A DNA stretch of 46,410 bases. Source: a virus. Positions 1-7,648 of the stretch are shown here, piece after piece. The translations under genes were made by a program, and so were the position numbers. The notes below the pieces were generated by a model, which ran no database searches, was not told the DNA's origin, and was given only the letters and a program-made list of their open reading frames with translations. The stretch covers positions 1 to 46,410 of the IMG/VR virus record IMGVR_UViG_3300005842_000018. One strand, given 5' to 3'. Position 1 is the stretch's first letter, and each line of letters starts with the position of its first letter.

Positions 1-177
1 TGTCGGATGGCAGGGCGAAGGGTGCGTCTCGCCATCCAGGAACACCATGACGTAGTGGCCTTGGCTCGGCCGCTCTGGAGCGACGACGCCAAAGCGGTCG
101 ATCTCCGTGTGCCACACCCTCTGGCCGGGCCGGGGATCGACGCCGTAGGCGTGACGGACGTAGTCGTATTCGGCCAT
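1..177 (-). CDS. Hypothetical protein, 3' end outside the window
   Basis: A leftward reading frame starts with ATG at 177 and stays open for 59 codons to the window edge, so its C-terminus is missing. The visible part begins MAEYDYVRHAYGVDPRPGQ and is rich in charged and aromatic residues. It resembles small uncharacterised proteins carried by alphaproteobacterial phages; no catalytic motif is visible. It starts 5 bases after the stop of the upstream gene and is the last gene seen of the leftward operon. Confidence 0.6.
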   Translation of the reverse strand, partial: MAEYDYVRHAYGVDPRPGQRVWHTEIDRFGVVAPERPSQGHYVMVFLDGETHPSPCHPT

Positions 178-182
178 GGGTC

Positions 183-470
183 TCACGTCCCTTCCCCCTC
201 ACCGGAAACGGTAGGGGCGGTCTTCAGTCTCCAGAGGATCGCCTTGCCCAAGCCGTTACCCTCGCCGTCGAAGGCTTCGACTTCTCCGCTGTTCAGCAGC
301 GCGTAGAGGCGGCGGCGGGCTGTGGCTGTCTTGATGCCACAGCGCTCGGCAACCTCGCGGGTATCGAGCATCCCATCGCCACCCTTCCCGCTGTCGCTAC
401 GGAGCGCGTCGCGCAGCTTCCCCCTGATCTGATCGAGGTTGATCTGCGTCTGGAAGCTGTTCGCGGTCAT
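183..470 (-). CDS. Small winged-helix-like protein
   Basis: 95 aa. Residues about 35-75 (LDTREVAERCGIKTATARRR followed by a helix and a short wing-like stretch) read like a winged helix-turn-helix, so DNA binding is a reasonable inference. The start codon overlaps the stop of the preceding gene (ATGA), showing translational coupling within the leftward operon. Function is not known; a small transcription regulator or an accessory DNA-binding protein is possible. Confidence 0.6.
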   Translation of the reverse strand: MTANSFQTQINLDQIRGKLRDALRSDSGKGGDGMLDTREVAERCGIKTATARRRLYALLNSGEVEAFDGEGNGLGKAILWRLKTAPTVSGEGEGT

Positions 471-1288
471 GGTTCGATCCCCGTCTCGGACCCATCAGCC
501 GCCACCGGCTCAGCGCCTTCCGTCTGGCGGCCTTCTCCTTCGGAGGGGTGGGGGTTTAGTGCGTCATGTTCTGAGAGTGCGACGGGGCGTGCCGTAGCCC
601 CCCCGTCCCGCTGGCTCTGAGCTTCGCTGGATGGGGCGGACGGCAGCGGCTTCCAGTGGGTGAAGGGCGCGTGCTTGCGGCCCAAGAACTCCCCGAAGGT
701 GTTGCAAACCCAACCGGGCGCGCGGATGCGGTGCCAATCGCTGTCGCACAGCCCGCCCATCTCGCCGCATTCATGGTGCGGGTAACCCCAGAAAACCGTG
801 TCTCGGCCGGCCTCCGGTCTCCACACGTCGATGATGGTCCCATCCTTGGGCGCGGTGGCGATGTCCCGCCATCCATCGGAGTGCTGCGCTTCGGTCGCCG
901 TTGGCTTGCCAACGTGCGCAGGCAAGGAAGCGCTTGATGACCCCCCTTCCTTTCCTTCGGATAGACCGGAGAGAGCGTCGGCTGCGATCCGCCCACAATG
1001 ATCAAGGCGGCCTTGAAGATTGTATCCCGGTGTGCCCCCCGTGCTGACGTACTGGATGCGGCCCAGCGCGTAGCGAAGCCAAACGTCCTCTCCGTTCACC
1101 TGAGGAGGCGTGGCGGCTTCGGCGAGGGCGGCGCGAGCTCGTTCCAGTGAGGCTCGGTAGTCGATAAGCATCTGATCGAACATCTTGTCCGACGGCGCAG
1201 CTTTCTTCGGAGACCGCTCAAGCAGCGATATGGCGGCAGCCAAATGCGCAGCCGTGTCCTTCAGCGCCTCTATGAGCTTGCTGGTCAT
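467..1288 (-). CDS. Hypothetical protein with a DUF551-like segment
   Basis: 273 aa. The N-terminal third is helical, about 70 aa with many Ala, Leu and Arg. The middle (about residues 140-215) carries the pattern GWRDIATAPKDGT followed by a stretch ending FTHWKPLP, which matches the W-x-P-x-D-G layout of DUF551-type proteins common in phages and of unknown function. The C-terminal 60 residues look disordered. Its start overlaps the upstream stop (ATGA) and its own stop overlaps the next start. Confidence 0.6.
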   Translation of the reverse strand: MTSKLIEALKDTAAHLAAAISLLERSPKKAAPSDKMFDQMLIDYRASLERARAALAEAATPPQVNGEDVWLRYALGRIQYVSTGGTPGYNLQGRLDHCGRIAADALSGLSEGKEGGSSSASLPAHVGKPTATEAQHSDGWRDIATAPKDGTIIDVWRPEAGRDTVFWGYPHHECGEMGGLCDSDWHRIRAPGWVCNTFGEFLGRKHAPFTHWKPLPSAPSSEAQSQRDGGATARPVALSEHDALNPHPSEGEGRQTEGAEPVAADGSETGIEP

Positions 1289-1656
1289 TGGGGTGTGGCC
1301 TGGGCGAGATGGGCGTGGTCTTCGTCGGCCGGTTCGTCAGGCTCTGGCCGGTAGTCGGTGAGGTTCGCGCATGTCTGGCGCGTCTCGCATGGACGCATCC
1401 GGTTGAAGCCGCAGAACTTGCAGCGGCGAAGCGGCTCCCAGGCCAACTCGAAAAGCTCATCCCACTTCGACAGGTCGATGAAGCGCAACTCGTTGGTGAA
1501 GTTGCCGTAGACCTGAACGATGGCGTACTGGCCCGACCAGTTGACGTGATAGTCCCGGTGGCTCGGGTGCTGCCACAAACCTACAAACGACCACGCCGAG
1601 CGATCTTCTCGGCTGTAGTAGACGTGGCCCGGCAATGGGTGCTTAGCGTCTTCCAC
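1285..1656 (-). CDS. Hypothetical protein with a Cys-rich motif
   Basis: 123 aa. The GTG start at 1656 is preceded by AAGGAGG at good spacing, which decides it over internal starts. Residues about 78-96 contain CKFC and a later CETRQTC, a spacing compatible with one bound zinc, though only by pattern. The N-terminal part is rich in Trp and Tyr (YYSREDRSAWSFVGLW). No family is recognised. It is coupled to the next gene by an ATGA overlap. Confidence 0.6.
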   Translation of the reverse strand: MEDAKHPLPGHVYYSREDRSAWSFVGLWQHPSHRDYHVNWSGQYAIVQVYGNFTNELRFIDLSKWDELFELAWEPLRRCKFCGFNRMRPCETRQTCANLTDYRPEPDEPADEDHAHLAQATPQ

Positions 1657-1697
1657 CTAAGCCTCCTTGGTGTTGGTGAGGACCGAGGGAGCCGACA

Positions 1698-3740
1698 TCA
1701 GGCCGCCTCGGCCGGGAGACGTGCGGCGTCGAGCGCGGCGTCGATCAGGCTGAGGAGCTGATCGGCTTCCTTGGCCGTGAGCTTGCGGCTGGTGGCGCTG
1801 GAGATGGCGACGCGCGCCTCGCGCAGGGCGGCGGCGAGGCGGACTAGGGCGCGGTCCTCCGACGCCACCTCCATGACCTGCTGCATGAAGGTGTCGCGTC
1901 GCGGAGGCTCTTCGAGGACCTGGGGCGTCTCCGGTTTGATCGCCGCCTCTTGAGCGGCGGCTGGAGCTGTCGCTGCCGCGCCATTGAGCCAGTAGGTGGA
2001 GTAGAGGCCGCCGTCTTCGGGCTTGAAGCCGAGTAGGGCCTGGGCGGCGGCAAGGTCGGCGTCGCTGGCGACGGGGCGGCCGTTGTCGATGTGGACGGCG
2101 TCCTTCGCCGCAAGCCAGTCGAGCGACCGCTTGGAGAGCGCGGCCAGGGTCTTGTCGCGGTTCAGCGGGAAGACGGCCATCGCCTTGTGCTTCTGCACGA
2201 GCTGCATCACCCGCGCGTCGCGGAAGTAGCTCTCGCGGATCTCGACGGCCCAGGTTCCAGGACCTCGCTCCACGCCGCATGCGCCGATCTTGTGCGCGAG
2301 CTCGATGACGACGATGGCCAGCATGGGCGGGAGGTCGAAGTCGTCGCTCGGCGGGGGACTAGGCGGGGCCTGGTGGACCGTCGGCTCCGGCGCGTCGTCC
2401 TCCTCGCCATCGTCATCGTCATCGCGGAAGCCGGGAGTGTGCGCGGGCGCGGGCGCCGGCGCCGGCGTCTCGACCGCGGGCTCGGGGCTGAGGAGCGGCG
2501 CAGGCGCAGCGGGCGCCTCGGGAGGGTTCAGCTCCGCGGTCGCCCACTCGCCGCAGTCGGCGAGAACCTGGGCCTGCATCTCGCCCACGACGGCGCTGCG
2601 CAGCTTGAAGAGGGCCGCGGCGATGTCCTGTTGGAAGCCCGTCTGCGTCAGCCAGCGATGCAGCTCGTCGGTCAGGGACGTGCGCGCGACGACCTCGCGG
2701 CCCTCGAAGCCGAACGTGAGCAGCTTGCGGTCGTTGGCGAGCTGGCCGAGCGGGCCGCCGCTGGGCGCGCGGCCGAACCGCGTGACGACGAGGTTCCCGG
2801 GCGTAGAGGGAAGATGGAGAACGCCGGCGTCCGCGAGCCCCTTGGCCACCACCTCGGCGAGCGTCATGGCGAGGCGCGGCGACAGCTCCAGCGCCGGCTT
2901 CTCCTTCTTGTCGCCGACCAGGTCGCGGGCCTTGACGTAGGTGAGATGCTGCGGGTTCGGCCGCCGCTCCTCCTCGTCCAGATATGCCGGGTTGTAGGCG
3001 AGGGCGAAGACGTCCTCGGGCAGCTCGCGGGCGATCTTGGCGTAGTCCTGGATCTTGCGGGCCGAGTAGTTCTTGCGGCCGAACATCCGCTCGAGCTGCG
3101 GGCCGGTGAGACGGCGATCGTCCATCATGTGGCGGAAGTATCGGGCGAGGTCGGCCCAGAGCATGTCCTCGCGCTGCAGGTTCTCGACGCCGGCGGACAC
3201 CTCGGCCTCGTCGTCGGAAAGGTCGCGCACCTGGCAGGGCACCAGCGCGTCGGGGTCGATCCAGCCCTGCTCGGCCGCGTAGCAGGAGCCTTTCCATCGG
3301 CGTTGACCGAACAGGACCTGGAAGCGCTCGCCCAGCGGTCGCACGGTGATCGGCGTCTCGATCCCGCGGTCGGCCACGGACTGGGCCATGTCCACGATGC
3401 TCTTCTGCGGGATGTGCTGGCGGGGGTTTCCGGCCCAGCCCTCCAGCCGTCCGAGAGGGATGTAGCTGATCCCGCCCTCGGCCGGCGGCGCTTCGCCCAG
3501 CCAGACCGCCATGGCCGCAAGGCCGCGCTCGCCGGCCTCGGTGAGCTTCACGTCCCAGGAGGCGTCGCCGGTCTTTTCGAGCAGGCCGGCGGTGAGCAGG
3601 ACTTCGAGCTTGCGGTTGATATTGTTGTGCACAAGCCCGGCGCGCTCGGCCAATTCGCTGATGCCCGAAGGCGGGGCGTCGGCGATGGCTTTCAGCAGGC
3701 GGTGATTGAGGGCGGCCAGGGAAGCGGCGGTCTCGGACAA
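1698..3740 (-). CDS. ParB-like DNA-binding protein with N-terminal winged helix
   Basis: 680 aa using a TTG start at 3740 preceded by GGAG; an ATG 24 codons further up would run into the upstream gene. Residues 1-85 look like a winged helix. Residues about 90-205 form a ParB/Srx-type domain: IPLGRLEGWAGNPRQHIPQ, then FGQRRW (the usual GERR motif varied to GQRR), then ENLQRED. A helix-turn-helix follows at about 210-250. A long C-terminal part includes an acidic, proline-rich linker (DDDDDGEEDD). ParB proteins bind palindromic sites and may hydrolyse CTP; phage versions act in partition or gene control. No ParA partner is visible, so a partition role is only a possibility. Confidence 0.85.
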   Translation of the reverse strand: MSETAASLAALNHRLLKAIADAPPSGISELAERAGLVHNNINRKLEVLLTAGLLEKTGDASWDVKLTEAGERGLAAMAVWLGEAPPAEGGISYIPLGRLEGWAGNPRQHIPQKSIVDMAQSVADRGIETPITVRPLGERFQVLFGQRRWKGSCYAAEQGWIDPDALVPCQVRDLSDDEAEVSAGVENLQREDMLWADLARYFRHMMDDRRLTGPQLERMFGRKNYSARKIQDYAKIARELPEDVFALAYNPAYLDEEERRPNPQHLTYVKARDLVGDKKEKPALELSPRLAMTLAEVVAKGLADAGVLHLPSTPGNLVVTRFGRAPSGGPLGQLANDRKLLTFGFEGREVVARTSLTDELHRWLTQTGFQQDIAAALFKLRSAVVGEMQAQVLADCGEWATAELNPPEAPAAPAPLLSPEPAVETPAPAPAPAHTPGFRDDDDDGEEDDAPEPTVHQAPPSPPPSDDFDLPPMLAIVVIELAHKIGACGVERGPGTWAVEIRESYFRDARVMQLVQKHKAMAVFPLNRDKTLAALSKRSLDWLAAKDAVHIDNGRPVASDADLAAAQALLGFKPEDGGLYSTYWLNGAAATAPAAAQEAAIKPETPQVLEEPPRRDTFMQQVMEVASEDRALVRLAAALREARVAISSATSRKLTAKEADQLLSLIDAALDAARLPAEAA

Positions 3741-3756
3741 AGGAATCTCCGATCGT

Positions 3757-3948
3757 TCAGGCGGCGAGCGCCGCGGCGATGACGAGGACGGCGGCTGCGC
3801 CCATGGCGGCACCGGCGAGGAGCGGCGCCCGGCGGCGCCTGGGCGAGCCCCAGGTCATGGCGCCGTGGGCGGGGCTGAAATCGACGAGCCGTCGATCCGG
3901 TGGATCGAAGCGCGCCTCACGCCCGACGATGTTGTGGGAGCCGGTCAC
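3757..3948 (-). CDS. Small membrane protein
   Basis: 63 aa. The C-terminal half is one hydrophobic helix (APLLAGAAMGAAAVLVIAAA) after a basic stretch (SPRRRR), so the N-terminus would lie inside by the positive-inside rule. The start ATG overlaps the upstream stop. It lies between a coupled small gene and the ParB-like gene; function is unknown. Confidence 0.5.
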   Translation of the reverse strand: MTGSHNIVGREARFDPPDRRLVDFSPAHGAMTWGSPRRRRAPLLAGAAMGAAAVLVIAAALAA

Positions 3949-4274
3949 GCCCGGACCTCGGTCCGCGCACGGCGTGCGCGTTCTGCCGCAAGATCGTAGA
4001 GGCGGCAGGCTTCGCCGGAGCTCGCGCCCTGCGGGTGGGCCTGGGCGCGAAGGAGCACGAGGCCGAGCAGGCCGCCGACAACGCCGTCTGGCAGCGTCTC
4101 ATCGACGTCGAGACCGATATCGAACTCGATCTCCAGGTCGATCAGAAGGTTCAGCACGCGCGTCATGCCGAATGCGGCCAGAGGTTCGGCCGGGTCCGGG
4201 TCGCGGCCCAGGCCGCGGACGATCATGGCCCAGGCGCGCAGGCGCGTGGACGCGGGGCGGATCTCGGGGATCAT
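3945..4274 (-). CDS. Hypothetical protein of the leftward operon
   Basis: 109 aa. The ATG at 4274 is chosen because it overlaps the stop of the upstream gene (ATGA); a longer frame to 4433 would overlap that gene by 160 bases. The protein is mixed alpha/beta with an acidic segment around residues 45-65 (LIDLEIEFDIGLDVDE). No known family is recognised. One copy of the GCGCACGnCGTGCGC palindrome lies at 3965-3979, giving the Arg-rich C-terminal residues RARRAR. Confidence 0.6.
   Translation of the reverse strand: MIPEIRPASTRLRAWAMIVRGLGRDPDPAEPLAAFGMTRVLNLLIDLEIEFDIGLDVDETLPDGVVGGLLGLVLLRAQAHPQGASSGEACRLYDLAAERARRARTEVRA
3965..3979. repeat. Dispersed palindrome copy 1
   Basis: GCGCACGGCGTGCGC, 7-base arms around one central base. 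It lies in the last codons of the leftward gene 3945-4274. Confidence 0.8.
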
Positions 4275-4513
4275 GCCGCCTGTCCTTCCAGGGTGAGCGG
4301 AGGCAGCTCTTCGTGGAGCGCCTTGCGAGCGGCGGCGCGCTCCTGGGTCGTGGGCGGGCCGTAGCGATTGCGCTGCGCCGCGTCGGTCTGCGACAGGCTG
4401 ACCGCGCCGCTGAGCCGATCGTAGGTGAAGCAAAGCACCCGTCGGCCGATACGAATGCGGCCGTGCCGGAGGCCGTCGCGCTCGCCCTCGAGGCGTTCGA
4501 TCCGCAACCTCAT
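4271..4513 (-). CDS. Small hypothetical protein
   Basis: 80 aa, basic N-terminus (MRLRIERLEGERDGLRHGRI) and a charged C-terminus. Both ends overlap neighbouring genes by ATGA, which is good evidence that it is translated. No domain recognised. Confidence 0.6.
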   Translation of the reverse strand: MRLRIERLEGERDGLRHGRIRIGRRVLCFTYDRLSGAVSLSQTDAAQRNRYGPPTTQERAAARKALHEELPPLTLEGQAA

Positions 4514-4899
4514 GGCGCGACAGCGATCAGGACGGCGACGATGAACGCCGAGACGGCCAGGCCGGCGAGCGCGGCGTTGACGAAACGGAAGAGCGCGTCG
4601 CCGCGCCGTGCGTCCCGGATCACGATCGCCTGGGCGCGGCCGAGGACCGTGTTGGCCTGGGCGATCGAGATCTCCGCGGCCTGGTGCAGCCGCCCAAGCT
4701 CCGGGTCCCGGGCCCGGACGGAGCCCCAGAAGTCGGCCTCGCTGGCGAAGACGACGTGCTCGCCGTCCTGCCAGAGCACGACCGCGCCGGGCTCGACCGC
4801 CGGCGGCGCGAAGCCGTGCCGGACGATCCGCTGCGCGGGAAAGGCGTGGATCGAGGCGCCGTCGAGCTCCTCGGACGTGGCGTGGCTGGTCATTTTCAT
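4510..4899 (-). CDS. C-terminally anchored membrane protein, first gene of leftward operon
   Basis: 129 aa from the ATG at 4899, which follows a GGGGGGAA ribosome-binding site; an upstream ATG at 4944 has no such site. The first 100 residues are soluble with a Trp-rich segment (VVLWQDGEHVVFASEADFWG). The last 25 residues are one hydrophobic helix (LAGLAVSAFIVAVLIAV), suggesting a tail-anchored membrane protein. It is the promoter-proximal gene of the ParB-like operon. Function is unknown. Confidence 0.65.
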   Translation of the reverse strand: MKMTSHATSEELDGASIHAFPAQRIVRHGFAPPAVEPGAVVLWQDGEHVVFASEADFWGSVRARDPELGRLHQAAEISIAQANTVLGRAQAIVIRDARRGDALFRFVNAALAGLAVSAFIVAVLIAVAP

Positions 4900-4933
4900 G
4901 GTTCCCCCCAACCCGTCTTCGGGTCGATGGAGA

Positions 4934-4958
4934 CAGAAAGCCAACAGTTCGTTGTCAA
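4934..4958 (-). promoter_or_regulatory. Candidate leftward promoter of the ParB-like operon
   Basis: On the minus strand, TTGACAA is followed after 10 bases by GCTTTCTG. This fits the spacing of the alphaproteobacterial housekeeping promoter TTGACGS-N10-14-GCTANAWC, with an imperfect -10. It would start transcription about 30 bases before the ATG at 4899. Confidence 0.4.
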
Positions 4959-5001
4959 GGTCAAGCCCAAAACGCCAATGAAACGGTGGCGCATATGGAC
5001 A

Positions 5002-5015
5002 GATGTGGCCACATC
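5002..5015. promoter_or_regulatory. 14-bp perfect palindrome in divergent intergenic region
   Basis: GATGTGGCCACATC is its own reverse complement. It lies between the leftward operon promoter and the rightward gene starting at 5075, a typical place for an operator. The binding protein is not known. Confidence 0.4.
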
Positions 5016-5074
5016 ATGACGGCGGAAAGGTCCGCGCTTGGCGGCTAAAATTCCCGCCGGGCGGGAGGTTGGCG

Positions 5075-5848
5075 ATGCTTGCAACCGGACATTTCGTGAC
5101 CGCGCGGGCGGCGTTGACCCGTGAACTTGCGGCGCGGCGGGCGGAACGGTTCGGCCGGGAGATCAAGGGGCCGAAGTTCGACGACGAGGCCATGGTCCTC
5201 GGCTTTCCGGACGATCCCCCGGCGCCGCCGATCCTCTTCCATCTGATCTATCACGACGCGAAGGGCGACTATTCCGGGCGAGTGGTGACGCTGCGCAGCG
5301 TTCGCCAGGAGGTCGGCGAGGTTCGGATCGGGACGCTCTGCCACTGGCGCAACGGCTTCCGCGCATTCCTGGCCTCGCGCATCGTGGAGGTCACCGACCT
5401 GGCGACCGGCGAGGTCCACGAGGACGGGCTGGAATATTTCCGCGCTCATCCGCTGCTCGAGCATGGCGGCGCTCACGCCGCCAACCTGAGCCTTGAGACC
5501 CTCGCCATGGAGGAGTGCCGGGACGAGGTGATCCTCCTCACCTTCGTCGCTGCGGCGGACGGAACCTATGACGAGGAGGAGCGCGACGAGATCGTGAAAC
5601 ACGTCATGGACCGATGCCCGGACGAAGGGTTGCGTGAGGACGAAATTCGCCGGCGCGTGCGGTGCTTCGTGCCGGACGAGCGCGCCTTCGATGTGGCCCT
5701 GCGGCGACTGTCCGAGGGATCGGGGCAGCCGCGAGCCTTGCTGAGGTCGCTGCGTCGCGTGGTCGACGCCGACGGTGAGGTCGACTTGGAGGAGGTGGCA
5801 TTCGTGAGCGAGATCGAGCGGGCTTTGCGAGACTCCGGCCGGGTGTAG
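5075..5848 (+). CDS. TerB-like protein with WYL-like N-terminal half
   Basis: 257 aa. The ATG at 5075 is preceded by GGGAGG and is preferred over an upstream in-frame ATG at 5003 that lies in the palindrome. Residues about 60-130 (HLIYHDAKGDYSGRVVTLRS and LCHWRNGFRAFLASRIVEV) look like a WYL-type ligand-sensing fold. Residues about 145-250 resemble a TerB helical domain: ILLTFVAAADGTYDEEERD, then later VVDADGEVDLEEV, two acidic D-x-D-G-x-x-x-x-E-E motifs that in TerB bind metal. Proteins of this combined type occur in bacteria with no firm function. It is monocistronic here. Confidence 0.65.
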   Translation: MLATGHFVTARAALTRELAARRAERFGREIKGPKFDDEAMVLGFPDDPPAPPILFHLIYHDAKGDYSGRVVTLRSVRQEVGEVRIGTLCHWRNGFRAFLASRIVEVTDLATGEVHEDGLEYFRAHPLLEHGGAHAANLSLETLAMEECRDEVILLTFVAAADGTYDEEERDEIVKHVMDRCPDEGLREDEIRRRVRCFVPDERAFDVALRRLSEGSGQPRALLRSLRRVVDADGEVDLEEVAFVSEIERALRDSGRV

Positions 5849-5939
5849 CGCGCGGCGGGCTCGGTGCTATCCCGTTGCCCGGACTTGACCGCCACCGTCG
5901 CGAAGCGAAGTGTTGGCCCACGAGATAGGGGTGGCGACA

Positions 5940-6266
5940 ATGTTCCTCGGGGTCCTGGTCATCTGGGTGATTTTAGGCGCGCTGGTCGGCGCGATCGCTC
6001 AAGCCAAGGGAAGGCCATTCGGCGGCTGGTTCTTCTACGGCTTCATTCTTTTCCCCGTGGCCCTGATCCATGTGCTGGTGGCCGGGGATCGCAGTCAGCC
6101 AAAGGTGGTGCGGATCGAGGCGGCGCAAAGCGAGGCCCGGCGGCCCTGTCCCTATTGCGCGGAGATGATCCTTCCCGAGGCGAAGGTGTGCCGCTACTGC
6201 GGGCGAGACGTCCAGCCGGAGGGGAATGCTTCCCCGGCGTCGAACGTGGAGCCGGCGGGCATTTAA
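5940..6266 (+). CDS. Small membrane protein with zinc ribbon
   Basis: 108 aa from the ATG at 5940. Residues 1-22 (MFLGVLVIWVILGALVGAIA) and about 30-50 (GGWFFYGFILFPVALIHVLV) form two hydrophobic helices. Residues about 68-90 hold CPYCAEMILPEAKVCRYCG, a CxxC-x10-CxxC zinc ribbon. Such proteins are common and uncharacterised in Alphaproteobacteria. A GTG 30 bases upstream could add 10 residues. Confidence 0.65.
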   Translation: MFLGVLVIWVILGALVGAIAQAKGRPFGGWFFYGFILFPVALIHVLVAGDRSQPKVVRIEAAQSEARRPCPYCAEMILPEAKVCRYCGRDVQPEGNASPASNVEPAGI

Positions 6267-6290
6267 TCGCCTACGGTCAGGCCTGCCGTC

Positions 6291-6743
6291 TCAGCTCGCC
6301 GCCTTGGCGCGCTTCAGGAAGATCGCGAGATAGTCGCTCAGCTCCTGGAAGCCCGCCGCCGAGAGGTTTGCCGGGTAGCTGACGATCACGTCGCCTTCGC
6401 TCAACGGGAAGATAGCCTGCTGCCGGCCGGGACCGGAGAAGACGACGCCGGGCTCCTCGAGGCCTAGGGCCGAATGGCCGCCGCCGGCCCGTTGTAGCTC
6501 TCGCAGGACCCGCAGGAGATCTTCGCGCGTGGCGTCGAGCGCAGCAGCGAGCTTCGTCTGCATGTCGGTTCGCAGCACGATCGCCCGTCCGGCCTCGTAG
6601 TTCTGCCAGGCCGTGCGCGAAACGCCCATGGCCTCCGCGGCCTGCTCCTGGGTGATGTCCAGCCGGTCGCGCAGGATCCGCAGAGCCTCGCCCACCTCTC
6701 GGGCCTCCTCGGCAGACGTCTTTGGTGGCGATGGCTTGGCCAT
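6291..6743 (-). CDS. XRE-family repressor-like regulator
   Basis: 150 aa from the ATG at 6743; a TTG at 6809 would extend it by 22 residues but runs through the operator-like repeats. Residues about 20-70 form a classic Cro/C1 helix-turn-helix (LDITQEQAAEAMGVSRTAWQ followed by NYEAGRA). The C-terminal part (LSEGDVIVSYPANLSAAGFQ) has no S24 Ser-Lys protease motif, so RecA-driven self-cleavage is not expected. It is divergent from the small HTH gene at 6874, making it the best candidate for the immunity or early-gene repressor. Confidence 0.75.
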   Translation of the reverse strand: MAKPSPPKTSAEEAREVGEALRILRDRLDITQEQAAEAMGVSRTAWQNYEAGRAIVLRTDMQTKLAAALDATREDLLRVLRELQRAGGGHSALGLEEPGVVFSGPGRQQAIFPLSEGDVIVSYPANLSAAGFQELSDYLAIFLKRAKAAS

Positions 6744-6780
6744 GCGCACAACTGAAGGACGCCGGGGTATCGTAGCTACC

Positions 6781-6816
6781 GCCAACATGTGGGCGGCATA
6801 TGCCAACAAAATGTTG
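6781..6816. promoter_or_regulatory. Operator-like repeats of the repressor switch
   Basis: Two direct copies of GCCAACA start at 6781 and 6802, 21 bases or two helical turns apart. The palindrome GGCATATGCC lies at 6795-6804 and the inverted repeat CAACA-AAA-TGTTG at 6804-6816. A -35-like TTGACG at 6814-6819 overlaps the last repeat and points right. The layout fits repressor control of divergent genes. Confidence 0.5.
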
Positions 6817-6873
6817 ACGCACGCAACCGACGCACCCTAGCTCTGCCTGTCGACGCGAAATGGGGGCGTCGAC

Positions 6874-7161
6874 ATGAGCCAGATCGGATCAAAGGCGAGC
6901 GCGGAAAACCGCCCCAAGCTTTGGCGGTACTACCGTGAGCAGGACTTCACCGTCATCGAGGTCGCCCGCGCGTTCGGGCGTTCGCGGGAGTGGGTGCGGC
7001 GGGTCTGCCTGCCGTTCGGGCACCCGGATCGGCTCACCCCGTCCGAAAAGGACGTGGTCGCGGCCTACGAGTGGAGCCGCGGCGAGATCGGCCCCGCAGA
7101 CTGGTATCCGCCCGGCCTGAGCGCAAACCTCAGCGGCCTGCCTGAGGAGCTGGCGTCTTGA
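6874..7161 (+). CDS. Small helix-turn-helix protein, divergent from the repressor
   Basis: 95 aa. Residues about 25-50 (FTVIEVARAFGRSREWVRRV) are a helix-turn-helix. Its position opposite the XRE-type gene, across repeats, suggests a Cro-like or early activator role, by inference. Its 3' end overlaps the convergent gene at 7130-7417 by 32 bases. Confidence 0.6.
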   Translation: MSQIGSKASAENRPKLWRYYREQDFTVIEVARAFGRSREWVRRVCLPFGHPDRLTPSEKDVVAAYEWSRGEIGPADWYPPGLSANLSGLPEELAS

Positions 7162-7417
7162 GCCTCGCGTGCTCCGTCAGCGCCTCGGCGTGGTCCGCCG
7201 CCATGCTCAGTGACGCCGACAGCTCCTCCAGCGCGCGCAGGACGGGCGGCGGGACCGTCGCGCATGCCGGCGTCGCGGTTTCCACGCCGAGCATCGCCAG
7301 CGTCGCCGACATCCAGTTGACCAGCCGCAGCCTCTGCTCCGGCCGCTCGGCGGCAGCAGCGACCAAGCGCAGCAGGGCTCCCAAGGTGTCGTCGGGCGTT
7401 GTCGTGTTCAGCGGCAT
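7130..7417 (-). CDS. Hypothetical helical protein
   Basis: 95 aa. The ATG at 7417 is preceded by an AAGGGGGGAG ribosome-binding site, good evidence of translation. The sequence is helical and rich in Ala and Leu, without a known motif. It is convergent with the small HTH gene and alone on this strand. Confidence 0.55.
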   Translation of the reverse strand: MPLNTTTPDDTLGALLRLVAAAAERPEQRLRLVNWMSATLAMLGVETATPACATVPPPVLRALEELSASLSMAADHAEALTEHARLKTPAPQAGR

Positions 7418-7529
7418 CTTCTCCCCCCTTTCGCAGCGCCGCTCAGCAAGCCCCGAGAGCGGCGGTCCCGAACAAAGAGTCGCCGCGGCCGGCCCGTGTG
7501 AACGTGGCCTTAAGCCGCGTGGACATGAT

Positions 7530-7557
7530 CAACGGCTTGGGGCCCCCCAAGCCGTTG
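7530..7557. promoter_or_regulatory. 28-bp perfect dyad upstream of the early rightward operon
   Basis: The 13-base arm CAACGGCTTGGGG is followed, after CC, by its exact reverse complement. It lies in the 231-base divergent region 7418-7648, which holds no gene. It could be an operator for the early operon starting at 7649 or an RNA hairpin; there is no T-run after it, so a terminator is less likely. A weak -10-like CCTATAGG lies near 7600-7610. Confidence 0.5.
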
Positions 7558-7648
7558 CCGTCACAACCTGGCCGAGCTTTACCGGCGCGAGGCAGCCTAT
7601 AGGCGAATTGTCGCAGGCGGCCTCAACCCATGCGGGTGGGGCTCTACG

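Noticed and set aside
1657-1698. 13-codon frame after the ParB-like gene
   Set aside because: It starts with an ATGA overlap but probably only holds the AAGGAGG site for the GTG-started gene that follows.
2091-3782. 563-codon plus-strand open frame opposite the ParB-like gene
   Set aside because: It is an antisense shadow of high-GC coding sequence; its residues are low-complexity (Arg, Leu, Gly, Val) and show no motif, while the opposite strand encodes a clear ParB domain.
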